16,111 nucleotides of DNA from Isotricha intestinalis (lineage: Eukaryota; Ciliophora; Litostomatea; Vestibuliferida; Isotrichidae). The translations under genes and the position numbers were made by a program. Where the stretch lies: NCBI GenBank assembly GCA_023807065.1, contig JAJJLU010004243.1, positions 1-16,111 of the forward strand, in the 5' to 3' direction. This document shows, piece by piece, positions 9,765 through 16,111 of the stretch (its first letter is position 1; each line of letters begins with the position of its first letter). Under the pieces are notes generated by a model, which had not been told where the DNA came from, did no database searches, and saw only the letters and a list, made by a program, of their open reading frames with translations.

Positions 9765-11660
9765 TTAATCATATATTCTTTTAATTAAAGTAGTAGAATC
9801 TTTTTGACATTTAGGGCATTTTTTATAAGTAGAAAAAAAATTTTGAGCACAACCATAACAACAACATCTATGACCACAAGGAACAAAAACACTTTCTTTT
9901 GGATAATTATGACATATCATACATTCTTTAAAAATAACATTTTTATTATTATAATAATAATTATTTGAAAAGGGATTTTGATAATAAACTTTAATATCTT
10001 TTTGATTTTTCTCTATTGATGAATCTAAATTAGAATTTGTTCCTATTAATGAAGGATTTTTATATATTTCTTCACAATTTATAAAATATTGACTTTTTGC
10101 TACATAATTTTCATCTATTTTTCCTTTTTGAAATATTATACTATTTCCTTCTATTTCTTCTAATATTGATAAATTTTCTTTTGGTATTATTTCTTCTTTT
10201 AATTCTTTTTGAGGTAAAAATTCTCTCTGACAATGAGTACATTTTATTTTTTCGTTTAAATTTAAATTATTCCTATTTTTATAAATTATTGTTTTATTAC
10301 AAGGACATTTAATTACAATAAAATTGCATTTACATTCTTGATAAGAACATTTTAATGGAATTAAATATATAGTCTTTTCAGAATAAACTAATTTTTTACA
10401 ATTTGGACATGAAATAAAACTAAATATTATTTTACAATTTGGACATTCTATTATTTTTCCTCTTTTTATACCTCCTTTTACTAATATTACTCTTTTACAA
10501 TATATACATCCTAAATTAAAAAATACTTTCTTACATTTTAAACACATTAAATTTAATCCTTCATCATATTTATAATTTGAACAATATTCTCTACAATAAG
10601 AACATAAAAATAAAGCAAATTTTCTTAAACAATTTTTAAACATACATTGATAATTTTTTCCAAAAAAAAAATCTCCTTTTGGAAAAATATTATAATCTTT
10701 ACAAAAAGGACAAATAATTTGATTGAATTTTTTTTTGCAATCATCATATCCACATTGAATAATTTGACCAATAATTACATTTTTTTGAAAAAAATAATTT
10801 ATTCTTCTACAAAAAATACAATTTATAATTTGGCATTGAAAATGGCATTTATTACAAATTATAATATATCCTTCAATAAATTGATAATTTTTAAAAACTA
10901 ATATATCTAAACAATTAGGGCAAATTATTTTAGAAAAAATTATTCGACAATCATCTTTCCCACATTTAACCTTTGTTCCCATTTTATACCATCCACCATC
11001 AAATATTATTTTATAATTACATTGAGGACAAACTACTCTATTAAATTGTTTATTACAATCATTATAAGGACAAATTATTTTTTGTCCTTCATAATAATTT
11101 GGAATATTTTTTTCTTGGTAATTAAAGACTATTGCTCTTTTACAATAATGACAATTTATTTTCTGATAAAATGTATCATAATGCTCAAATGTTATTATTT
11201 GTTTTGGAAATTTATATTTAAAATCTTTTTCTTTAATATATAAATTTTGAGAACAATCTTTTATTGGGCAATTAAAATAAATATAATCTGCATTACAACA
11301 ATAACATTTTATATTTTCTCCTTCTTGAATATAAAATGGAAATTTTATATTTTTTTGACAACTATCACATTTTGAAATAAATGTATATTTATAACAATTT
11401 AAATAAGGACATTTTATATTAAACCCATTTAATCCTTGTAATTTATCAGTATTCTGTTTTTCATTTATTTTGAAATATATTTTATAATGACAGTTTGAAC
11501 ATAATAAATATATGAAAAAGTTTTCACATGAAAAACATTTTAATTTTTGGAATTCATAGAAGTTTTCAGAAAAATCTGGTATTTGATTTACTCTTAATAC
11601 GTCTTTAAAACAAAATGGACATACTAATTTTTCTTGAAAAATTATGTTTGAATTTTCCAT
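9765..11660 (-). CDS. Tandem zinc-ribbon array protein with C-terminal IAP-like RING (E3 ligase candidate)
   Basis: A protein of 631 residues, ATG 11660-11658 to TAA 9767-9765. Residues 14-480 are a chain of about twelve zinc-ribbon-like units beginning near C14, C54, C98, C131, C170, C211, C247, C281, C317, C353, C385, C418 and C452, spaced 32-44 residues apart. Most units follow C-P-x-C, then 15-25 residues usually with a Gly, then a second pair as C-x2-C or C-x4-C (for example CGKDDC at 233-238, CGYDDC at 303-308). After a linker (about 485-575) comes a RING with C580, C583, C595, H597, C601, C604, C615 and C618. Its spacing, including PCGH-x3-C-x2-C, is that of the C-terminal RING of IAP/MGRN-type ubiquitin ligases, so transfer of ubiquitin is likely. 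The ribbon array may bind substrate, nucleic acid or partners; this is unknown. The start is secure: the next Met is at 227, past several units. The start lies 23 bp from the divergent neighbour. Confidence 0.85.
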   Translation of the reverse strand: MENSNIIFQEKLVCPFCFKDVLRVNQIPDFSENFYEFQKLKCFSCENFFIYLLCSNCHYKIYFKINEKQNTDKLQGLNGFNIKCPYLNCYKYTFISKCDSCQKNIKFPFYIQEGENIKCYCCNADYIYFNCPIKDCSQNLYIKEKDFKYKFPKQIITFEHYDTFYQKINCHYCKRAIVFNYQEKNIPNYYEGQKIICPYNDCNKQFNRVVCPQCNYKIIFDGGWYKMGTKVKCGKDDCRIIFSKIICPNCLDILVFKNYQFIEGYIIICNKCHFQCQIINCIFCRRINYFFQKNVIIGQIIQCGYDDCKKKFNQIICPFCKDYNIFPKGDFFFGKNYQCMFKNCLRKFALFLCSYCREYCSNYKYDEGLNLMCLKCKKVFFNLGCIYCKRVILVKGGIKRGKIIECPNCKIIFSFISCPNCKKLVYSEKTIYLIPLKCSYQECKCNFIVIKCPCNKTIIYKNRNNLNLNEKIKCTHCQREFLPQKELKEEIIPKENLSILEEIEGNSIIFQKGKIDENYVAKSQYFINCEEIYKNPSLIGTNSNLDSSIEKNQKDIKVYYQNPFSNNYYYNNKNVIFKECMICHNYPKESVFVPCGHRCCCYGCAQNFFSTYKKCPKCQKDSTTLIKRIYD

Positions 11661-11683
11661 TTATTTTAATATATAATTTTAAA
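11661..11683. promoter_or_regulatory. 23-bp bidirectional spacer between divergent start codons
   Basis: Only 23 A/T bases separate the ATG of the zinc-ribbon/RING gene (minus) from the ATG of the Sfi1-like gene (plus). Both 5' UTRs and any core promoter must fit here or lie inside the neighbouring coding sequence. It contains an ATATAAT-like string, but in this composition that proves nothing. If the plus-strand gene instead starts at its second, splice-created ATG, the spacer would be longer. Confidence 0.6.
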
Positions 11684-13375
11684 ATGGATGAAAAATATAT
11701 TTATGAAAATGATGATAATTTAAATGAAAAAATTAAAAAATTTGTTGTTGATAAAAATTTCAATAAGTTGAAAAGAAAAATATTATGTATGTAAGTTAAT
11801 AATAATTTAAATAGGAAAACGAAGAAAAAATTAACAATTGAATTATTCAAATATAGAATAAATCAAAGTTATAAAAAAATTTTTTACTTATTTAAAAAGA
11901 ATGTAAAATATAATGATTACTCAAAATTAATATTTAAGAAATTCAGAGAAATATGTTTAAAAGAAAAAAATAATTTTGAAAACAAAAGTAAATTATTTAA
12001 AAATTATTTTTGTAAAACTCTTGAGTTTAAAAACTCTTTTCAATATCTTCAATTAAAAATAACAATACAAAAATTAAATAAATTAAAAATAGAAAAATCA
12101 AATCAAATATTTAATTTAAATCAAAGAAATAAAATTTTTTTGATTTATATTTCAAAACTTAAACAAAGAACAAATTATAAAAAAATAAGCATTAATTATA
12201 ATATTTTTTTTGTGAAAAAAATATATATATCTTTCTTTAAAAATATTGCAAAAATTATTGCAGAAAAAAGCAAAAAAAAAAAAAAAATTGATGACATAGA
12301 TGAATATTATTTAATTAATTTAGCGAGAAAAACAATGAAAAGACTATATAAATATATGTTATTTTCAAAAGAAAAAAAAAATAAATTTTATAGAAGAATT
12401 TTAATAGGAAAAATATTATTTAAAAATTTAAAAACAATGCATAAACAAATTAATAATAAATATATTTTTTATAGAAATTTACATTTAAAAAAATATTATT
12501 TTAAAAGATTGAAAAGAACTGTTGATTTAATTCAAAATAATCGAATTGCAAAATTAAAATTTATTTCTAAATATATTTTATTATGGAAAAAAGCAGTTTT
12601 AATTAACAGAAGAAATAAAGCAAATGGTATTTTACTTTTATTAAAGCATTTAGAGATAATAAAAGAAAATTTTGAAATCAAAGGATTAAAAACTTTTTTT
12701 ATTAATTTTAAAAAATATAATGCAATGATTTTAAAATATCAAATTAATGAATTAAAAATTCAGAAATTTAAATCTTATAGGATTTTAAAGCAAAAAAGAA
12801 ATATTTTTAATTCTTTAAAATACAATAAAATTTGTAGATATTTAATTGGAAAAAGACATTATTTATTAATTTTAAAATGTTTCAAAGCATTGAAAATGAT
12901 GAAAAACATGTCAATTCCTTTATTTTTAAAAATAGAAGAAGCAGAAAAATTATATAGAAAAAATACTTTAAAAAAAATAGAAATATTTTTTAAAATTTTG
13001 AAATCTTCAATTAGAAAAAAAAAATTATTAGTTAACGCATTTAGAATTCAAATTTTAAAAGCTAAATTATTTAAAAGTCTAATTATTTATTCTAAAAATA
13101 ATAAAAAAAATAATGAAAAAATAATTAGAAGATTTCGAATATTTTTTTTAAAACATAATTTTTTTCAAATGTTAAAACTACATACTTTAATTATCTATAG
13201 AGAAAATAAAATTTTGTTAAAGGTCAATCAAATATTAAATTTAAAAGCTTTAAGATTAAAAAATACATTATTTCATATTTTAAAAAAAAATATGATAATT
13301 GAAAGATTTATAAGACAAAGAAATTTAAGATTAAAAGCAAAAGTTTTTTATGTTCTTAAAATATTAAGCTCATAA
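11684..13375 (+). CDS. Sfi1-like repeat protein, probable centrin-binding (two exons)
   Basis: Exon 1 is 11684-11790 and exon 2 is 11815-13375, joined across a 24-nt intron to give 555 residues ending in TAA. Exon 2 is fully open from the splice site. The protein is strongly basic, rich in Lys, Ile, Leu and Asn, and almost entirely helical in appearance. A short hydrophobic core of the form aromatic/Leu-Phe-x-x-Leu-Lys recurs: LFKNLK (237), YFKRLK (264), ILLWKK (290), TFFINFKK (329), IFNSLK (366), CFKALK (391), IFFKILK (426), LFKSL (454), FFQMLK (485), LFHILK (521) and VFYVLK (546). Spacing is mostly 25-39 residues. That pattern resembles Sfi1 repeats, long helices in which each Leu/Phe/Trp core binds one centrin; ciliates have many such proteins in basal bodies and contractile fibres. 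Only one core has the classic Trp, so the assignment is by pattern, not by strict motif. An alternative start is Met36, formed by splicing. Confidence 0.6.
11791..11814 (+). other. 24-nt spliceosomal intron
   Basis: GTAAGT at the 5' end and ATAG at the 3' end bound a 24-base AT-only interior. Without removal the frame hits TAA at 11792-11794. With removal, 35 codons upstream join in phase to a frame open for 1.5 kb, and the junction forms an ATG codon (AT from exon 1, G from exon 2). The length is a multiple of three and retention gives an immediate stop, as is typical of tiny ciliate introns. It lacks the ACTAACACACAG end of trichomonad introns. Confidence 0.8.
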
Positions 13376-14035
13376 TATATTAATTACTTTTATTATTATA
13401 TATTGTATATTTATATAACATTAAAAATTTATTTTAAGTTTTTGATAAAAAAATTAAACACATTTAACCTAAACTAAAAAAATACTTATGATCTGTTAAA
13501 AGATAATATAAACCTGCAAACAAAAAATTTTACTTAATAAATAATTGTTCATTATCTTTTATTATAATTTTATCATAAATAATGATATATCATTTATTTC
13601 TTTTTTTCCAACAAGGTATCATTTTTCTAAAGCAAAAATATATTTTCCTATTCTCAAAAATATGATTATTTGAAAAATTATAATATAATTATTTTTCCTT
13701 TATTTCTTTATAGATTATTCCAAATTTTTTGATAGTTGTTAGAGGTATTGTTTTTTAAATTTTTTAATGTTATTTAATTACTTTTTAAATAATTATTTTA
13801 CAGATTAACTAATTGAGGATTTTTAATATTTGCTTTATATCAATTAGAGAATAATAACTAGCTTTTTTTATTGATCTTTCACTAAATATATAATCTTCTT
13901 CTATCACCCAAGATGATCCTTTTTTGTTTAAATTTTTTTATTTATTTGAGCTTCTTTAATGATATAGCTTTTGATTCCATTTTTTTTTAGAAAATTAAAT
14001 TTTTTCAAAAAAATATTTTTGTAAAAAAAAAGAAA
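13376..14035. other. Tandem-oriented intergenic spacer (660 nt)
   Basis: It holds the 3' flank of the Sfi1-like gene and the promoter of the RING-CH/FHA gene. It is A+T-rich, with somewhat more C and G than the other spacers in 13500-13950. A likely gene relic on the minus strand occupies its right part (13809-13980). Between 13376 and 13808 minus-strand peptides in different frames look weakly coding-like but are broken by many stops, so I make no gene call there. Confidence 0.6.
13809..13980 (-). pseudogene. Probable decayed ORF on the minus strand, family unknown
   Basis: A minus-strand ATG at 13980-13978 opens as MESKAISLKKLK and stops at TAA. One base out of phase, a frame is open from 13937 to TAG at 13811-13809. 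This 42-codon stretch has clear coding character, including Trp, GAA/GAT-rich codons and balanced residues: GSSWVIEEDYIFSERSIKKA followed by SYYSLIDIKQILKI. There is no GT donor between the ATG and this stretch, so an intron cannot link them; a frameshift is needed. The ATG lies 55 bp from the divergent RING-CH/FHA start, a compact arrangement like the real divergent pair at 11661. I read it as the N-terminal remnant of a lost gene. No domain is recognised. Confidence 0.33.
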
Positions 14036-15787
14036 ATGAGTAAAAATTATTTTATTAAATTAAAAAGTAAAACTTGGGATGAAACAATTAATAATATGAT
14101 AAATTATAGTGATATAACATATAATGAAGAAAAGATGGAAATATCAGAAAATGGATTTTTATATAGAATTGAAAATACAATTTCTTTCAGTCATAATATG
14201 AATAAAATTTTTGAAAAATATCAATTGATGAAAATTGAAAAAAAAGATGAATTTTATATTAAAACTAATATTTCTTCTGGAAATTTAAAAGAAATGCCAA
14301 AAGAAAATCTTTGTTGGTTTACTGTTAAAAAAAATAATTATAAAAAAGAAAATAAAAAAAATAGCATAGTATATAAATTAAATGAAGGAGATGTTTTTAA
14401 ATTAGGAAGACTTTACATAAGACTTTTAAAAATTAATTTTAATAGTTACATAGGATATAACAAATATCCTTTTGAAATTACAGAAGATGGAATTTCTCAA
14501 AATAGTAAAAGAAGCTATTCTTTAAATAGTTTAAATTTAAATAATACAGAAATTATTAGAGGAGTTTTTCATAATAAAACTAAGAAAATTTCAATTACCC
14601 CAAATAATTATTCAAATAGTTTCACAACAATAATTTTACCTAGAATTAATTCTGACAATAAATTACTAAATATAAAGAAAAAAATATTTAATGAATCAAA
14701 ATTAATTAATAATAATCTTATAATTAAAAAAAAAAAATATCCTTGTCGTATTTGTTATAGTGAAGAAGACTTAAATGAAAATCCTTTAATTTCTCCTTGT
14801 AAATGTTCAGGTTCAATGAAATATATTCATTATAATTGTTTAAAAAATTGGCTTAAATCAAAAATAGAATTTGATAATACAGATTTAATAATAACTTATA
14901 GTATAAATAAAATTCAATGTGAATTATGTAAAGAAACTTTTCCAGATTATATTAAATATAATAATAAATTATATAATATTTTCATTGTTGAACATGACTT
15001 TAATAATTATATTATAATTGAAACATTAAGAGATGACAAATTTAAAACAAGATATATTCATATTATTTCTTTTGATGAAGATAATCAAATTTCTATTGGA
15101 AGAAGTGAAGAATGTGATTTTTCTATTAAAGAATTATCTATTAGTAGAATTCATTGTTTAATGTATAAAGAAGGAAATAATTTATTCATTAAAGATAATA
15201 ATAGTAAATTTGGTACTTTAATATTAAATCAAAATCCTAATATTAGATTAATTTTTGGTTTACCTTTAAAAATTCAAATTGGGAAAACTTATTTGAATAT
15301 TAAAATTGAACAAAAATCTATTTTTTTTTGCTGTGGAGGGGAAGAAAGTAATATTCATTATGATTATCAAAAACAAAATATTAGATATTTAAATAAACTA
15401 AAAAATGCTTTTATTAAAGAAAGTATTGATTCTGATGATGAACAAGAAAATGAAGAAAAAAAAGATGTGGAAAATAATTGCATTAAAAAAATTAAAATCA
15501 TTAAAAATAAAGGAAATTCAAGTTTTCCTTTGTTAAATTTAGACAGTTGTAATCTTAAAAGAGATGGAAAAAGTAGTTTTTTGAAAATAAATTCAATAAG
15601 AGCAGATATTGAGTCAATTAATAATAATTCATCTCAAGGAATTATTTTAAGATTAAAAAAAAACAATTTTCAAAATAATAATTCAAATATTAATTCAAAT
15701 AATAATAATTCAAATATTAATTCAAATAATATTATTACAAATATTAATACAAATAATATTAATACAAATATTATTACATATAAATGA
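14036..15787 (+). CDS. RING-CH (RINGv) and FHA domain protein, E3 ligase candidate
   Basis: This frame of 583 residues runs from ATG 14036 to TGA 15785-15787; an in-frame TAG at 13988-13990 bounds it upstream and no earlier ATG exists. Residues about 88-135 (NLCWFTVKK ... EGDVFKLGRLYIRLLKI) look like a divergent FHA-like half-domain. A complete C4HC3 RING-CH finger follows: C237, C240, C255, C257, H265, C268, C295, C298, with W272 at the expected E2-contact position. A canonical FHA domain spans about 335-425: G355-R356, S370-R371-x-H373 and DNNSKFGT (387-394), the residues that hold phosphothreonine. The tail is acidic (about 465-480), then Asn/Ser/Ile-rich. RING-CH domains recruit E2 enzymes for ubiquitin transfer, and FHA would target phosphorylated partners. 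Unlike MARCH ligases there are no membrane helices, so a cytosolic or nuclear site is likely. The stop may be secondary: a coding-like Asn-rich frame continues one base out of phase beyond it. Confidence 0.85.
   Translation: MSKNYFIKLKSKTWDETINNMINYSDITYNEEKMEISENGFLYRIENTISFSHNMNKIFEKYQLMKIEKKDEFYIKTNISSGNLKEMPKENLCWFTVKKNNYKKENKKNSIVYKLNEGDVFKLGRLYIRLLKINFNSYIGYNKYPFEITEDGISQNSKRSYSLNSLNLNNTEIIRGVFHNKTKKISITPNNYSNSFTTIILPRINSDNKLLNIKKKIFNESKLINNNLIIKKKKYPCRICYSEEDLNENPLISPCKCSGSMKYIHYNCLKNWLKSKIEFDNTDLIITYSINKIQCELCKETFPDYIKYNNKLYNIFIVEHDFNNYIIIETLRDDKFKTRYIHIISFDEDNQISIGRSEECDFSIKELSISRIHCLMYKEGNNLFIKDNNSKFGTLILNQNPNIRLIFGLPLKIQIGKTYLNIKIEQKSIFFCCGGEESNIHYDYQKQNIRYLNKLKNAFIKESIDSDDEQENEEKKDVENNCIKKIKIIKNKGNSSFPLLNLDSCNLKRDGKSSFLKINSIRADIESINNNSSQGIILRLKKNNFQNNNSNINSNNNNSNINSNNIITNINTNNINTNIITYK
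15680..15733 (+). repeat. 27-bp tandem repeat in the Asn-rich tail (two copies)
   Basis: Two adjacent 27-base copies (15680-15706 and 15707-15733) differ at one position and lie in frame, encoding NSNINSNNN and NSNINSNNI. Degenerate related units (ATTAATACAAAT) continue to about 15779. The repeat shows recent expansion of a low-complexity tail and is a natural place for length changes. Confidence 0.85.
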
Positions 15788-15851
15788 TATTACAAATCAT
15801 TTTAATAATATTCATACATATATTAACAATAAAACAAATAATTCAAATTAA
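15786..15851 (+). other. Out-of-phase continuation of the RING-CH/FHA tail
   Basis: In the +1 frame from 15786, immediately at the TGA, 21 codons encode DITNHFNNIHTYINNKTNNS and then N, with the same Asn/Ile/Thr-rich make-up as the tail, ending in TAA at 15849-15851. Skipping one T in AAA-TGA-T would join the two. It is most simply a one-base indel (biological or an assembly error) that shortened the tail. Confidence 0.45.
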
Positions 15852-16111
15852 AAAAAGATTATTTTTAATTATTGTTTATTTGAAAATTAAAAAAAATAAA
15901 ACAATTAATTATAAATTATTATAAAAATATATTTAAATTTATTTAATACATAAAATTCTTAATACAATATAAAATAAAAATTATTATTTTCTTCTATATA
16001 ATAACTATGAAATGTTTCAGAATTTTCTATTACTTTTTTTTGTTAATTTATTTATTTTTTCTATGAATTGAGATTGGGTTGGGGAATTCATTTTTTTAAG
16101 TTATTTGTTTT
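15788..16111. other. Terminal spacer (324 nt) downstream of the RING-CH/FHA gene
   Basis: It contains the out-of-phase tail continuation (to 15851), an A+T-rich stretch with no visible features (15852-15958) and a short frameshifted minus-strand ORF (15959-16091). Confidence 0.6.
15959..16091 (-). pseudogene. Short minus-strand ORF broken by a one-base shift in an A8 run
   Basis: A minus-strand ATG at 16091-16089 starts MNSPTQSQFIEKINKLTKK. After the run of eight A (T8 at 16034-16041 on the + strand) this frame soon stops at TGA. The neighbouring frame continues VIENSETFHSYYIEENNNFY to TAA at 15961-15959. Seven A instead of eight would give one continuous 43-residue peptide. Both halves have coding-like composition, but the total length is small and no family is recognised. 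It could be a small gene with a homopolymer sequencing error, or a relic. An in-frame TAA lies 9 bases upstream of the ATG codon, so it does not continue from outside the window without an intron. Confidence 0.3.

Noticed and set aside
13520..13560. A possible 20-nt minus-strand intron (GTAAAATTTTTTGTTTGCAG) in the spacer
   Set aside because: Removing it does not open a long frame; a stop follows within ten codons.
13945..13980. Euplotes-type +1 shift at AAA-TAA in the minus-strand relic
   Set aside because: The shifted frame meets another TAA immediately, and no gene here shows TGA as cysteine, so a Euplotes-like mechanism is not supported.
16072..16085. Telomere-like string TTGGGTTGGGG near the right end
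   Set aside because: There are only two imperfect units, followed by ordinary sequence to the edge, and the string fits codons of a short minus-strand ORF (SPTQS).
1..16111. tRNA or rRNA genes, CRISPR arrays and transposable elements
   Set aside because: No G+C-richer cloverleaf-like segment, no regularly spaced repeats, and no transposase-like ORF or terminal inverted repeats were seen on either strand by eye.

Overview
The window looks like the macronuclear (somatic) genome of a very AT-rich ciliate or a similar unicellular eukaryote. Base composition is estimated by eye at about 20% G+C. The gene set is typical of ciliates: a BEACH-type WD40 tail, a large membrane protein with PAS-like domains of the TmcB-like kind, a double B-box protein, a zinc-ribbon/RING protein, an Sfi1-like repeat protein and a RING-CH/FHA protein. 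The one intron I can place is 24 nt, GTAAGT...ATAG. TAA and TAG act as real stops and no long gene uses TAA, TAG or TGA as sense, so stop usage is standard. This argues against Paramecium/Tetrahymena-type codes (UAA/UAG=Gln) and Euplotes or Blepharisma (UGA as sense). The 24-nt intron argues against Stentor, whose introns are typically 15-16 nt. A standard-code lineage such as a litostome is possible, but the species cannot be fixed from this sequence.

Layout: (1) 1-566 (+), the 3' end of a WD40/BEACH-like gene. (2) 1212-6644 (-), a 1810-residue membrane protein, convergent with the first. (3) 6645-7795, a 1.15-kb divergent spacer with an apparent minus-strand relic of a multi-pass receptor C-terminus. 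(4) 7796-9316 (+), a double B-box/coiled-coil protein. (5) 9765-11660 (-), an array of about 12 zinc ribbons ending in an IAP-like RING. (6) 11684-13375 (+), an Sfi1-like repeat protein with one 24-nt intron; its start lies only 23 bp from the start of gene 5. (7) 13376-14035, a spacer with a likely decayed minus-strand ORF. (8) 14036-15787 (+), a RING-CH/FHA E3-ligase candidate with an Asn-rich tail. (9) 15788-16111, a spacer with a short frameshifted minus-strand ORF.

Three neighbouring genes (4, 5, 8) encode cysteine/histidine zinc domains associated with ubiquitin transfer or protein scaffolding, and gene 6 encodes a probable centrin-binding fibre protein. This is eukaryotic genomic context, not an operon, so shared function is only a guess. 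The most unusual items are the zinc-ribbon array joined to an IAP-like RING, the 23-bp bidirectional spacer, the tiny intron whose removal creates an ATG codon, and several gene relics or single-base frameshifts in the spacers.
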